Below, piece after piece: positions 1 through 9,028 of a DNA stretch of 64,000 nt. The translations under genes were made by a program, and so were the position numbers. The stretch is from the NCBI GenBank assembly GCA_018402305.1, contig JAGYJE010000008.1, forward strand, positions 1 to 64,000, given 5' to 3'. Within the stretch, counting starts at the first letter, position 1, and each line of letters starts with the position of its first letter. Under the pieces are notes generated by a model. It worked only from the letters and a program-made list of their open reading frames with translations. It was not told where the DNA came from and searched no databases. Origin of the DNA: Puniceicoccaceae bacterium. GTDB lineage: Bacteria; Verrucomicrobiota; Verrucomicrobiia; Opitutales; Coraliomargaritaceae.

Positions 1-336
1 GAAAATCAAAAAAACGCTTGGGTCCTGCTGCAATCTCGCCCGGATCGCTGCGCCGTGCTCTCGCAGAGAGAGGTTGTCCGCCAAATCCAAATCCGCGCAA
101 ATCGCTCCGCTGTGATCCGACAAATTGGCCTTCGAGCGCTTCGAAAATTTTCCGCTCGCCGTGATCGCGGGCAGTCGTTTTTTCAAAAGAGCGCGCTCGT
201 CCGGGTCGTCGCTCGCCCGGATTTGATCGACGAGCGCTCGGTGAGAGTCCCCGCTGATCAATGCGACCAAATCTTCCAGCGAGATTTCGCCAGCAGGAAT
301 TTTTGCGAAGCACGAATCAAAAAGCGAAAATTTCAT
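1..336 (-). CDS. VirE_N (BT4734-like) domain protein, partial, runs off the window
   Basis: Reading down from the ATG at 336, the frame is open to the window edge (112 codons visible). The N-terminus (MKFSLFDSCFAK), the KKRLPAITASGKFSKRS block and the HSGAICADLDL block match the pattern of the VirE N-terminal / BT4734-like domain. That domain usually sits at the start of primase-helicase or replication-type proteins of integrative elements. The start overlaps the stop of the HTH gene by four bases (ATGA), suggesting translational coupling. Function in this element is inferred: an element replication or mobilisation protein. The C-terminal domain that would decide this is outside the window. 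Confidence 0.7.
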   Translation of the reverse strand, partial: MKFSLFDSCFAKIPAGEISLEDLVALISGDSHRALVDQIRASDDPDERALLKKRLPAITASGKFSKRSKANLSDHSGAICADLDLADNLSLREHGAAIRARLQQDPSVFLIF

Positions 337-536
337 CGCGCGGTCCTTTCGCCTTCGAGTGCCTCGACCGCAGCGTCGGCTTTTTCGAGGTTGATTCGAA
401 GGCAGCGCGGGCCAAATCTCGCAGCCGGGATAATTTTCGCCTCGATCAAATAGTCGAGTTTTCGAATCGAAATCCCAAAGCGGGCCGCCGCCTCCTTTCT
501 CGAAACGTATTTTTTCAAAAAGGTTTTGTCTGTCAT
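333..536 (-). CDS. Small helix-turn-helix (MerR/excisionase-like) protein
   Basis: A 67-residue protein with YVSRKEAAARFGISIRK near residues 10-26. This is the helix-turn-helix pattern of the MerR-type/excisionase (HTH_17) family. Such proteins normally bind element DNA and either direct excision by the integrase or regulate element genes. It is the third gene of a minus-strand run that begins with the integrase at 2575. Its stop overlaps the next start as ATGA. No DNA target can be assigned from sequence alone, and whether it is an excisionase or a transcription regulator is open. Confidence 0.65.
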   Translation of the reverse strand: MTDKTFLKKYVSRKEAAARFGISIRKLDYLIEAKIIPAARFGPRCLRINLEKADAAVEALEGERTAR

Positions 537-599
537 GCCCTCGACTCAAAACCTTTTTTCGCTGCGCGCCATCAAACCCGCATCACACTTTTCTGAACA

Positions 600-1376
600 C
601 TATCGCGGGGCCTTAAGATTGTGTTTACACGCAAAGTTCTGCAGCGTTTCGAGTTTCGGCGTTTCTCGAATCTTGAAAATCTTGAAAGCACCGAGAAGCT
701 CGCAGGCGACCCAAGGCCAAAAGGTCGCGTTAATCTTGTTTTCAATGTATCGAGATTTCAATGACACAAAGCGAGAGAGGAAAACGACCTGCCATCTATA
801 AGACGGGTCGCCGTCGCGGGACTCAAAATTGATTTTTTCGCGATACAATCGGTCGACTTCATGATCGAGAATTGTCCCATCGCCCCGCTTCCTACGAGCT
901 CTCGCTTCGTTGAAATGTTTTTTTCCGTCCGGCCCATAAACGAGCAACGCGGCGTTTGCCGTTTGAGCAAAACGTTCGCCGCCAATCGCTCGAACGACCT
1001 GCTTGATTCGGTTCGGCTCGATCTCGGTGCGACCGTCCGCGTAACTGGTAATGGTCGCTTGTTTCGAAATGAGCGCCTCGAGCGCGCCCTGAACAAGCCT
1101 CGTATCGTTTTGCTCGCCGGGATAGCGCTCGACCGATTTCCGGGTGAGCGCTTCGGCGAGCTCGGGCAAAAGTTCCAGCGCCTCGGCCTCTGTGCGCGCT
1201 CTGAATGAGCACAAATGCGCGCTGCCGTGTTTCACTCGAAAAACCCCTGCAGGGTCGGCTTCGTTTCGATACAAAGCGAAACTCGCAGGCCTCGATTCCG
1301 TCGCAACGACTGCCGCCCCGGTGAGCAAGCCGCCGGGACCTCGAAAGCTCGCAAATTTTCCCCTAAAATCGCTCAT
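600..1376 (-). CDS. Unknown protein of the integrative element
   Basis: A 258-residue protein when started at the ATG at 1376, whose first base lies inside the integrase stop (ATGA overlap). That overlap is why I prefer it to a start 45 bases further up. I do not recognise a family. It is a soluble, Arg/Lys-rich protein with no signal peptide or membrane segment. The central part contains YADGRTEIEPNRIKQVVRAI and the C-terminal third contains an aromatic stretch (YRWQVVFLSRFVS). The position between integrase and excisionase-like HTH gene suggests an element-specific accessory role, but this is only context. Confidence 0.5.
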   Translation of the reverse strand: MSDFRGKFASFRGPGGLLTGAAVVATESRPASFALYRNEADPAGVFRVKHGSAHLCSFRARTEAEALELLPELAEALTRKSVERYPGEQNDTRLVQGALEALISKQATITSYADGRTEIEPNRIKQVVRAIGGERFAQTANAALLVYGPDGKKHFNEARARRKRGDGTILDHEVDRLYREKINFESRDGDPSYRWQVVFLSRFVSLKSRYIENKINATFWPWVACELLGAFKIFKIRETPKLETLQNFACKHNLKAPR

Positions 1377-2575
1377 GCAAAAATCTTTTCGACTGATTCG
1401 CTCGGTGGTCGGATTTGCCAAAACTGCGCCGCGTCCCTGCGCCTAACCGCGGCCCGGTAATTCGTGAATAAAACCGCCGAGGTTTCGTGCCCCAAAATCG
1501 AGCGTGTGAGGTTTACGTCCCCAAATTCGCGCAAATGATACGACGCAAAGCTTTTTCGAAGCTGGTCCCTGCCCGTCGAGGCGATCCCCGCTTTCATGCG
1601 AACGACTTGCATTTTTCGCTTCCAATTCGCCGGGCAAACCGAGCCGGTGCGTGGCTCCGGCGGCGCTACGAATTCGAGCCAATCGCGCAGGGTGTCCGGC
1701 ATTTGAATTTCGCGCGACCTGTCGGTTTTCGCCTTTTGATTTGAGACGAAAATCGTCCCCTCACTTAAATCAAAATCTTCCCAAGAAAGCCGCTCGACCT
1801 CGGCAGGTCGGACCCCCGCAAAAAGCTGGACGCAAACCGCTGCGAGCGCGTCAGTCGCATCGACTCGCCAATTCCTATTGATCGAAAGGTCTGCGGTCCA
1901 ATCCCGGCAGGCGCTTATCACTGCGCGAGCCTCCGCGACGGATAGGGCTGTAATAGGTGCAGCGCGTCCGGTTTCGCGCTTTGGAATTCGCGAGCAAGGG
2001 TTTTCATCAATCCAATTTTTGCGCTTCGCTAACGCAAAGCAAGGGCTGATCGCGCGCAGGCTCAAATTGAAACTCGATGCAGCCAAAAATTGTTTTGAAA
2101 GCTCGCGCTCGATTCGCTCGGCGTCGAGGTCGCGCAAGTTCGATTTTTCGAAGGCGGGCAAAATTTTTCGCCCGATCCGGTCGAGCGTCCTTCTGTGCGA
2201 ATCGCTGAGGTGTTCTCGCGACTCGATAAAAATCGCCCAAGCCTCGGCAAATGAAACCGAAGCCTCGCGCTTTCGCTGCGCCTCGATGTGATCGCGAGCC
2301 AACCGCGCGAGGGTCACGTCGAGGCCTGCGCCTTCGAGCATCGCGGCGGCTTTCGCTGCGTCGGTGGCGAGGTCCGCTCGAATCTGCCGCCCTTCGGTGC
2401 CCCATCGCCGCGCTGCGCTGCGCAGTCGCTCTGCCTCGATCTCGGCGGCGGTTTTCGTTTTGAAAAATCGCTGCTCCCGGCGCCCGCTTGGTGCGATTGT
2501 CGCCGGGATACTCAGGCGCCAAGAATTGCGCTCGGCGACGAAAATCGGGGTGAGGGTTTTTGCTCTTTTTGTCAT
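1373..2575 (-). CDS. Tyrosine recombinase / phage-type integrase
   Basis: A 400-residue site-specific recombinase. The catalytic domain is visible near residues 205-385: the first arginine box (FAGVRPAEVERLSW), the second box (QLRKSFASYHL), the GHETS histidine box, and the tyrosine in FTNYRAAV. The usual HxxR histidine is replaced by Asp or Gln in the second box. An N-terminal core-binding SAM-like region precedes this. It would cut and join the att sites of the element. The gene starts about 115 bp from a split tRNA-Thr fragment, the normal position for an integrase. I chose the ATG at 2575; the TTG at 2599 is the alternative. Its stop is coupled to the next gene by ATGA. Confidence 0.88.
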   Translation of the reverse strand: MTKRAKTLTPIFVAERNSWRLSIPATIAPSGRREQRFFKTKTAAEIEAERLRSAARRWGTEGRQIRADLATDAAKAAAMLEGAGLDVTLARLARDHIEAQRKREASVSFAEAWAIFIESREHLSDSHRRTLDRIGRKILPAFEKSNLRDLDAERIERELSKQFLAASSFNLSLRAISPCFALAKRKNWIDENPCSRIPKRETGRAAPITALSVAEARAVISACRDWTADLSINRNWRVDATDALAAVCVQLFAGVRPAEVERLSWEDFDLSEGTIFVSNQKAKTDRSREIQMPDTLRDWLEFVAPPEPRTGSVCPANWKRKMQVVRMKAGIASTGRDQLRKSFASYHLREFGDVNLTRSILGHETSAVLFTNYRAAVRRRDAAQFWQIRPPSESVEKIFA

Positions 2576-2590
2576 ATGGTCGCGAAGTTT

Positions 2591-2613
2591 AGTAACCAAA
2601 GTAACTAAAGTAA
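2591..2613. repeat. Short direct repeats upstream of the integrase
   Basis: Three 9-bp units of the form AGTAACYAA (the last one degenerate) lie head to tail just ahead of the integrase start. They sit between the gene and the att site, where integrase arm-type sites or an autoregulatory operator would be expected. The repeat is seen directly; the function is inferred. Confidence 0.4.
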
Positions 2614-2691
2614 AGGCTAAAACGTGCGTTTCCGTGCAACTCCCTGCGTCATAAAACGTTGATAATCAACGAAAGGCCCTTTTAGATCGCT

Positions 2692-2739
2692 TGATTTGTA
2701 ATCATCAGGTCGTCGGTTCGATCCCGACAGGTGGCTCCA
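2692..2739 (+). repeat. Displaced 3' half of a tRNA-Thr(TGT) gene: attachment site
   Basis: The sequence from the anticodon stem through the T-arm (GTCGG TTCGATC CCGAC), the acceptor 3' strand (AGGTGGC), discriminator and CCA is intact. Upstream there is no matching 5' acceptor (GCCACCT) and no D-arm. The anticodon stem is only half paired because its 5' strand is replaced by foreign sequence. This is what remains of the original tRNA 3' end when an element integrates and restores the gene at its other end. The intact tRNA-Thr should lie to the left of the window. Confidence 0.75.
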
Positions 2740-2804
2740 TCTTTATGCAGCCCTTTGGGGCCATTGATTGGTTTTTAACTGATTTGAGCTCTGAACCGAC
2801 CGGA

Positions 2805-3749
2805 TCAATTAGCGGCTTTATCTTCGATTTCAGCGAGGGTCACGAGCGGTTCGAGCGACTCGAATGTTCGCGCGCCGATGCCGGAAACCTTTTTTAGATC
2901 TGCTTTGCTGCGAAAGGGCTGATTCGCGCGATACTCGACGATGCGGGCGGCGAGTGCGGGGCCGATACCGGGCAGCTGCTGGAGGGTCGCCGCATCAGCT
3001 TTGTTGAGGTTGACCGGGTTGGCCTCGGTCACTTGAGGCTCGGAGCGCATGGCCACGCGGAGTTCTTCGAGCTCCAAACGCTCGGCGAGGCGCTCATCGG
3101 GCAGAGCATCCCAATCGGTGAAGGCCCACACGCCGCGCCGCCCTGCGGCGGCCGCCAGCTCGAGATCCTGCATCCGCTCAATGGATTCGCTCTGCGAGAT
3201 GCTGCGGTGGGTTTGTCGATAGACACCGAAGGCGCGCGCCAGGCCCGCTTTGACGAGGAGATCGGCCAGCGCATGGCCCTCGCCCGTTTCGATAAAGACA
3301 TAAATCCGGTTGCCACCGCCCCGGGCGTCGGCGTGTGAGGTCCAAAGCGTAAAGGGCTCGGCGAGTTTTTCTCGGGTGAAGGCGGTTGCGGCCTCACCGA
3401 GCTCAATCGCTTTCTCGATGGAGTCGCGGGCGGTCTCGCCATAGTCGGATATGCCGAAATAGCGACGCTGCGCCCGAAGACGCCGCGCTGCGGTCGTGTC
3501 GTGTATGGATGTCTCGATGGTGTCGACTTGGTAGAGACGCGCGGCAACACGTTCTCCGGACGGCAGTTGGACTTGGAAGCTGTCGCCGTCGTTCCATGCG
3601 GCTTCAATATAGATGCAGCTGTCGTAGCGGTAGAGGCCTGTCTCTGGGTCGGCTTGCGGGGCCGGTGGCTCCGCTTCCGAAATATGAACTGAGAGGAGCC
3701 AACAAAGGACCGCTCTGAAGATACCAAAAGATGATTTAAAATGCGCCAT
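2805..3749 (-). CDS. Exported SNase-like nuclease domain fused to a ComEA-type helix-hairpin-helix domain
   Basis: A 314-residue protein with an N-terminal hydrophobic leader (FRAVLCWLLSVHISEA). A thermonuclease/SNase-like domain spans about residues 45-215, with the GDSFQVQLPSGERVAARLYQVDT strand region and a later GGNRIYVFIETGEG strand. The C-terminal ComEA-like tandem HhH unit is at about residues 245-305 (LNKADAATLQQLPGIGP and KKVSGIGARTFE). HhH modules of this type bind double-stranded DNA and are typical of competence receptors. I infer an envelope or secreted DNA-binding nuclease. Whether the SNase active site is intact was not settled. Confidence 0.75.
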   Translation of the reverse strand: MAHFKSSFGIFRAVLCWLLSVHISEAEPPAPQADPETGLYRYDSCIYIEAAWNDGDSFQVQLPSGERVAARLYQVDTIETSIHDTTAARRLRAQRRYFGISDYGETARDSIEKAIELGEAATAFTREKLAEPFTLWTSHADARGGGNRIYVFIETGEGHALADLLVKAGLARAFGVYRQTHRSISQSESIERMQDLELAAAAGRRGVWAFTDWDALPDERLAERLELEELRVAMRSEPQVTEANPVNLNKADAATLQQLPGIGPALAARIVEYRANQPFRSKADLKKVSGIGARTFESLEPLVTLAEIEDKAAN

Positions 3750-3776
3750 TGCCCGGTAGCTATTTCAACCCAGGTT

Positions 3777-4916
3777 TTACTCAACAAGGTACGCGTCGAC
3801 GATTTTTTGCGCTTCAACCGGCTTGTCCTGATCGCCGGTTTCGACAGCTTCGATTTTTTTCACGTTATCATAGCCATCTACAACCTTACCGAAGATGGTG
3901 TGTTTGTCGTTGAGCCACTCAGGCGCACTGGTGGTGATGAAGAACTGACTGCCGTTTGTCATTGGTCCGGAGTTCGCCATGGCCAACATGCCTTCGGTGT
4001 CGAAGCGCAGTTCGTCGCTGAACTCATCTGGAAAGTTTTTGCCCCAGATGGATTCGCCTCCGGTTCCAGTACCGAGGGGATCACCGCCTTGAATCATGAA
4101 ACCGTCGATCACCCGGTGAAAAATCAGCCCGTCGTAGTAGTCGTTCTCAATGTGTCCGACAAAATTCGCTACGGCCAACGGAGCCACGCTCGGGTAGAGT
4201 TCGATTTTGATATTTCCCTGGGTTGTTTCCAGGATCACGCTAAAGTCGTCTTTCGCTTTCCACTCATCGACGATGCCCTCAAACGCCGCCATGGCTGCCT
4301 GTTGTTCCGCCGCCTGAGCCGCCATCATCTCCGCCTGAGCCGCCTGCACGCGCTCTTGCATGTAGGCTTGGAATGCGGGCATCATCGGCTCCATCGCCGG
4401 ATCTGGTTCGCTATCATTAGCCCCCGCGACGAATCCTTTTTTAATCAGGTCCGCCTCCTTGGCACCGAAGCCAAGCGGCTCCAATCCGGACTGCGCCACG
4501 ATGACAGCGCCAATCTTATTCAGAGCATCGGCGCTGATCTCTGGCAGCTCATCAACGCCTCCCTGAACCGCTTCGGCTCTGGCCTGCGCCTGACCAAAGG
4601 CAGCCTGCAAAGCTTCCTCGGGAAATTCCATAAGGTCGATCTCTCCAGCAAGTGCCCCGCGCAATCCATCGGCCAGAGCGGCAATCGCTCCCTCGTCGAG
4701 TTGCAGTGATGCGACACCGCCGCCAAGAGCGGTCAGGTACCCGACCATTTCGATCAATTCATTTTCAGAAACCTCCATGGCCGCCTCCGAGGCAGGCGTT
4801 TCGGAACCCGCTGGAGGTGCCATCGGCGTCTCCGGTTGAGGGGCCTCTTCGTTGGCGAAGAGAGGAGCCAGGGCCAGCAGGCCAGCTAAAACGAATACGT
4901 GTTTTTTTTGATACAT
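3777..4916 (-). CDS. Exported cyclophilin-type peptidyl-prolyl cis-trans isomerase
   Basis: The start at 4916 gives a clear signal peptide (KKHVFVLAGLLALAPLFA), and a much longer upstream frame lacks one. The C-terminal 170 residues form a cyclophilin domain: FHRVIDGFMIQGGDP, GMLAMANSGPMTNGSQFFI and HTIFGKVVDGYD carry the catalytic Arg, Gln and Phe positions of the family. Residues about 45-190 resemble the helical N-terminal dimerisation domain usually found before FKBP-type isomerases, followed by an Ala/Gln-rich coiled segment. It should catalyse proline isomerisation during folding of exported proteins. Confidence 0.9.
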   Translation of the reverse strand: MYQKKHVFVLAGLLALAPLFANEEAPQPETPMAPPAGSETPASEAAMEVSENELIEMVGYLTALGGGVASLQLDEGAIAALADGLRGALAGEIDLMEFPEEALQAAFGQAQARAEAVQGGVDELPEISADALNKIGAVIVAQSGLEPLGFGAKEADLIKKGFVAGANDSEPDPAMEPMMPAFQAYMQERVQAAQAEMMAAQAAEQQAAMAAFEGIVDEWKAKDDFSVILETTQGNIKIELYPSVAPLAVANFVGHIENDYYDGLIFHRVIDGFMIQGGDPLGTGTGGESIWGKNFPDEFSDELRFDTEGMLAMANSGPMTNGSQFFITTSAPEWLNDKHTIFGKVVDGYDNVKKIEAVETGDQDKPVEAQKIVDAYLVE

Positions 4917-4980
4917 GACTTTTTTATGGGTTATTTTTAGGTTCAACTGGAACGTAGTGGAAACAGCTAGCCCTTCTTGT

Positions 4981-6531
4981 TCAAGAAAGATCGTATTGAT
5001 CCATGCGCTTGCGCAGCGTGGCCCGCGATATACCAAGCATTTCGGCGGCCTTAACCTGCTTGTCTTTGGTCGCTTCGAGCGCCCGGACGATCATGGCGCG
5101 CTCCGCGTGTTCAAGAATATTCGAGCCGTGTTTTTCGAGCAAAGCCTTAAACACAAGGTCAAAGGGGTCCTCGGCCAGGCCGCCCAGCAAATCGGAGGCT
5201 TGCTTCGACGATAACGATTCGGCCCCGAGTGACTCGGTTCCCGACGCAATGCCTTCAGCGAAGTCGCTCCCACAGGGACCCGCGGGAACCGATTCAGCCT
5301 TGCGAGCAGCTGCTGCATTCGGATCGGCACCGGCGGTCGCATTGACGACTTCCATGGGCAAGTCTTTGATTAGAATTTTCTCCCCCTGAGCGATGACCGC
5401 ACTGCGGTAGATAAGATTTTCCAGCTCCCGAACATTGCCCGGCCAGTTATAGCGGTTGAGGAGCGCCATTGCCTCGGGGGAAATGGTTTTACCCCCAACT
5501 TTACTGTCCCGCGCCAGCCGCTTGAGCACGAAGTCAATCAGCGAAGGCACGTCCTCCTTCCGCTCGCGCAAGGGCGGTAGTTGAATGCGAACCACGTTGA
5601 GGCGGTAGTACAGGTCCTCCCGAAAGGTTTTTTCCCGGACCATTTCCTCCAACGGCTTGTTCGTGGCGGCCAGCATACGAACATTGACCTTGAGCGTTTC
5701 ACTGCTGCCCACACGCTGGATCTCTCCCTCCTGCAGTGCGCGGAGAATTTTTGTCTGCGTTGTCAGGGCCATATCGCCGATCTCATCCAGGAAAATGGTG
5801 CCGCCATCGCACAGCTCAAACTTACCAATGCGCTGATTCGTTGCACCCGTGAACGAGCCTTTCTCATGACCGAAGAGTTCGCTCTCGATCAAATTCTCAG
5901 GAATCGCGGCGCAGTTGACTGCGATGTAGGGCTTCTGCGCACGAAGACTGTTCTGATAAATCGCCCGGGCGATGAGCTCCTTCCCGGTCCCACTTTCGCC
6001 CGTAATCATGACCGTTACATCACTGGCAGCCACTTGACCAATCATCTTGAAAACCTCCTGCATCGCCGCCGAACTGCCGATGATGCCACCTTCAATATCC
6101 TCCTTCGATAGGGAGGGCGCAGCATCGCTCTGCCCCGAGCTATCCAGGTCTTTCGAGGCCGCCATGGCCGACTCCGTCAATGCCAGAATCTTCTTCAGAT
6201 CAAAAGGCTTCATGATGTAGTCAAAGGCCCCGAATTTCATCGCCTCGATCGTCGTTTGCGTCGTCCCGTAAGCCGTCATCAAAATGATCATGGCGTTGGG
6301 GTTGATCCCACGCAGATGCTGAAGAGCCTCCATGCCGCTCATCCCGCCCATTCGGTTGTCCAGCAGAATGACATTAGGGCTGTGCTTCTCCGCCATCTTC
6401 AATCCCTCCTCACCACTGGCCGCCTCCAATACTTCATATTGACGCGTGGAAAGGACTCGCTTGAGCGAATACCGGAGATCGTTATCGTCGTCGATGACAA
6501 GGACGCTAGAGGTGTGATTGGCGGAACTCAT
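4981..6531 (-). CDS. Sigma-54-dependent response regulator (NtrC family)
   Basis: A 516-residue protein with three domains. The receiver domain (residues 8-125) has the VIDDDND acid pocket, phospho-acceptor Asp in LLDNRM, Thr in MTAYGT and Lys in MKPFD. The AAA+ domain (about 150-385) has Walker A GESGTGKE, the sigma-54 contact loop GSFTGA and Walker B FLDEIGD. A Fis-type HTH ([18 protein letters not shown]) ends the protein. It should activate transcription from -24/-12 promoters when phosphorylated by a histidine kinase. No kinase gene is adjacent. A long linker (about 400-460) before the HTH is unusual. Confidence 0.93.
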   Translation of the reverse strand: MSSANHTSSVLVIDDDNDLRYSLKRVLSTRQYEVLEAASGEEGLKMAEKHSPNVILLDNRMGGMSGMEALQHLRGINPNAMIILMTAYGTTQTTIEAMKFGAFDYIMKPFDLKKILALTESAMAASKDLDSSGQSDAAPSLSKEDIEGGIIGSSAAMQEVFKMIGQVAASDVTVMITGESGTGKELIARAIYQNSLRAQKPYIAVNCAAIPENLIESELFGHEKGSFTGATNQRIGKFELCDGGTIFLDEIGDMALTTQTKILRALQEGEIQRVGSSETLKVNVRMLAATNKPLEEMVREKTFREDLYYRLNVVRIQLPPLRERKEDVPSLIDFVLKRLARDSKVGGKTISPEAMALLNRYNWPGNVRELENLIYRSAVIAQGEKILIKDLPMEVVNATAGADPNAAAARKAESVPAGPCGSDFAEGIASGTESLGAESLSSKQASDLLGGLAEDPFDLVFKALLEKHGSNILEHAERAMIVRALEATKDKQVKAAEMLGISRATLRKRMDQYDLS

Positions 6532-6673
6532 GGAGGTCGTCAGTTTGGAATGGGAAATCGGAAGTGGTCTGGGCTATCAAGGGTGGACTATGACTGCGAG
6601 AAAGACGGCTCGTCAAGTAAGGAGGCGAGCGCATGCCTGCGACCACACAAGGTCAATGAGCCGCCCCCCCCCA

Positions 6674-7330
6674 TCAGGGCTTGGTCATGGCATTGAGGCG
6701 TGTTTGCAGGCTCGCAGTGATCGCCTTCCCATCGGCTCCCAACTCAGTCGCTACCCCGACGAGCTCGATTCGCACCTCGACTTTACTGAAGGGGTGCGGA
6801 ATGATAAAACGATCCCAGCTCTTTAGTCGCCAGGCAGCAGTGTGGTTCAACGAAAGCAAAATAACCGGTGCCCCGGTCTTTAAGGCAACCGCGACTGCAC
6901 CCGCCTTCATCTCGTAAATCGGGCCGCGGGAGCCGTCGGGCGTGACTGCGACATCGATTCCGGATCGGTTCAATGCGATCAAATCTCGCACCGCCTGACT
7001 CCCTCTTTTGCTTTGCGAACCGCGCACGGGGATGAGGCCGAGACCTTTAACAAACTCCGCAAACCAGGCCCCGTCTTTACTGGCGCTAATCAAGCTGGCC
7101 AGCCGCCGCCGCCGGAAATAGCGCCGGTAAAACAACGGCGCGCTAAACAAACGGTTGTGCCAAAGAATCGTCACTGCCGGGGGCAGACCGGCATCCATTA
7201 CCGCCTGCACATCCGCCCCCCAGTGAAAACGCAAGGTCCGCCCCCAAAGCCGCATCACCCCGGCAAGCAAGCCAAGCAGGGCACGCTGGTGCCACTTCAG
7301 TTCGAGGGGTGCTTGCGGATTCTTAGACAT
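6674..7330 (-). CDS. DUF374-family lysophospholipid acyltransferase-like protein
   Basis: A 218-residue protein. It has the acyltransferase-type HNR motif (TILWHNRLFSAPL), a following basic segment, and the VTPDGSRGP motif typical of DUF374 proteins, which are related to PlsC/LpxL acyltransferases. It probably transfers an acyl chain to a lipid at the inner face of the membrane, perhaps in lipid A or sugar-lipid assembly. The precise substrate cannot be read from the sequence. It is transcribed away from glycyl-tRNA synthetase. Confidence 0.8.
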   Translation of the reverse strand: MSKNPQAPLELKWHQRALLGLLAGVMRLWGRTLRFHWGADVQAVMDAGLPPAVTILWHNRLFSAPLFYRRYFRRRRLASLISASKDGAWFAEFVKGLGLIPVRGSQSKRGSQAVRDLIALNRSGIDVAVTPDGSRGPIYEMKAGAVAVALKTGAPVILLSLNHTAAWRLKSWDRFIIPHPFSKVEVRIELVGVATELGADGKAITASLQTRLNAMTKP

Positions 7331-7440
7331 TTACCCGATGACTCAGGCAATTTTCGGTATAGAATGCAATGTCCTATCTGTGCTGGGGGGATGAACCAAG
7401 CCTTGACCCCATCCGCCCAAAGCCCATCGTTCTGCGCCTT

Positions 7441-8979
7441 ATGACAGTTCCAGCATCCAACAACGCCCTCATGGAAGACATCGTCGGTCTCTGCAAACGC
7501 CGCGGCTTCATCTTCGCCTCCTCAGAAATCTACGGAGGCTATAACGGCTTTTACGACTATGGCCCGCTCGGCGTGGAGCTGCGCAACAACATCAAACAAG
7601 CCTGGTGGCGCGACTTCGTGCACCGCCGCGACGATATCGAGGGCCTCGACTCCAGCATCATCATGCACCCGAAGATTTGGAAGGCCTCCGGCCATGTCGA
7701 TGGCTTTTCCGACCCGATGGTCGACTGCAGGGAGTCGAAAAAACGCTACCGCGCTGACCAGCTCTTCTTCGCCCCGGTCATCCTCGACGGTGAGAACCAA
7801 GGCTATGTTGCCTTCATGGAAGGCACCGATACAACCACCATTATCAAACGCGCCAAGAAGGTCCGTGACGGTCTGGATAAAAAGCAATCCGCCCTCGACG
7901 AGGCCGCGCTCGGTAGCGACCATACGGAGTTTACGGAGGCCAGCGAGACCCAGCGGGCCCAGACCCTCGGCCCGGACGCCTCCGCCGTCGGTACGCTCAC
8001 CGCGCCCCGCGAATTCAAGCTAATGTTTGAGACCAAAGTCGGCCCCCTCGCCGATGACTCGGCGGTTGCCTACCTTCGCCCGGAAACCGCGCAGGGCATC
8101 TTTGCCAACTACAAAAATATCGTCGACACGGGGCGCGTCAAAATCCCCTTCGGTATCGCGCAGATCGGTAAGGCCTTTCGCAACGAAATCACTCCCCGTA
8201 ACTTCATTTTCCGCTCACGCGAGTTCGAGCAAATGGAGATCGAGTACTTTATCGCCCCCGAGGCTGACTGGAAGGCCTTACACCGCGATTGGCTCGACAC
8301 CTGCATTGACTGGCTCGTCTCCATCGGCCTGCCCCGCGGGTCAATCACTGAAGACATCCACCCTACCGAAAAGCTCGCTTTTTACTCGCAGGCCACGACG
8401 GATCTCATGTTCCACTTTCCCCACGGGGAGCAAGAGCTTTGGGGCATCGCCTGCCGGAGCGACTACGACCTAAAACAACACCAGCAGCACTCGGGCAAGT
8501 CAATGGAGTTCTTCGACGAAGCCTCCAAGAGCAAGTATGTACCTCACGTCATTGAGCCCTCGCTCGGTGTCGATCGCACCCTGCTCGCCGTGCTCACTGC
8601 CGCCTACACGGAGGATGAGAAGCCTAACGACAAAGGCCAACTCGAAAAGCGGACGCTCCTTAGATTCAGCCCGCGCGTGGCCCCCTACAAGGCAGCCATC
8701 TTTCCTCTGCTCAAAAATAAGCCCGAACTAGTTGAGGTCGCGGATAAACTCCATAAGAAGCTCCAGCGCCGCTGGAATGTCTTCTACGACGCCTCGGGTG
8801 CCATCGGGCGCCGCTACCGACGCCAGGATGAGATCGGCACCCCCTTCGGCATCACCATCGACTTTGACACCATCGAAAAAGACGGCACCGTCACCCTGCG
8901 CGACCGCGACACCTGCGAACAGCGCCGCGTGACGGAAGCCGAACTCATCGACTTTCTTGAAGAGCAGATTGAGGGCTGA
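7441..8979 (+). CDS. glyQS: Glycyl-tRNA synthetase (alpha2, eukaryote/archaea-like type)
   Basis: A 512-residue class II synthetase that attaches glycine to tRNA-Gly. The N-terminal block ([22 protein letters not shown]) and [15 protein letters not shown] are signatures of the single-chain dimeric enzyme rather than the alpha2beta2 type. Further class II motifs are [25 protein letters not shown] and [12 protein letters not shown]. The C-terminal anticodon-binding domain starts near residue 410 ([11 protein letters not shown]). I chose the ATG at 7441 because the longer frame adds 24 residues not expected in the family. ruvB follows about 50 bases downstream, so the two may be cotranscribed. 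Confidence 0.96.
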   Translation: MTVPASNNALMEDIVGLCKRRGFIFASSEIYGGYNGFYDYGPLGVELRNNIKQAWWRDFVHRRDDIEGLDSSIIMHPKIWKASGHVDGFSDPMVDCRESKKRYRADQLFFAPVILDGENQGYVAFMEGTDTTTIIKRAKKVRDGLDKKQSALDEAALGSDHTEFTEASETQRAQTLGPDASAVGTLTAPREFKLMFETKVGPLADDSAVAYLRPETAQGIFANYKNIVDTGRVKIPFGIAQIGKAFRNEITPRNFIFRSREFEQMEIEYFIAPEADWKALHRDWLDTCIDWLVSIGLPRGSITEDIHPTEKLAFYSQATTDLMFHFPHGEQELWGIACRSDYDLKQHQQHSGKSMEFFDEASKSKYVPHVIEPSLGVDRTLLAVLTAAYTEDEKPNDKGQLEKRTLLRFSPRVAPYKAAIFPLLKNKPELVEVADKLHKKLQRRWNVFYDASGAIGRRYRRQDEIGTPFGITIDFDTIEKDGTVTLRDRDTCEQRRVTEAELIDFLEEQIEG

Positions 8980-9028
8980 AGGTTCTCACACCAAACGACC
9001 ACTTGCTAAAGGCAATCCTAACTTACCT

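Noticed and set aside
2639-2700. A full tRNA gene at the integrative element end
   Set aside because: There is no 5' acceptor strand or D-arm, so only the 3' half of tRNA-Thr is present.
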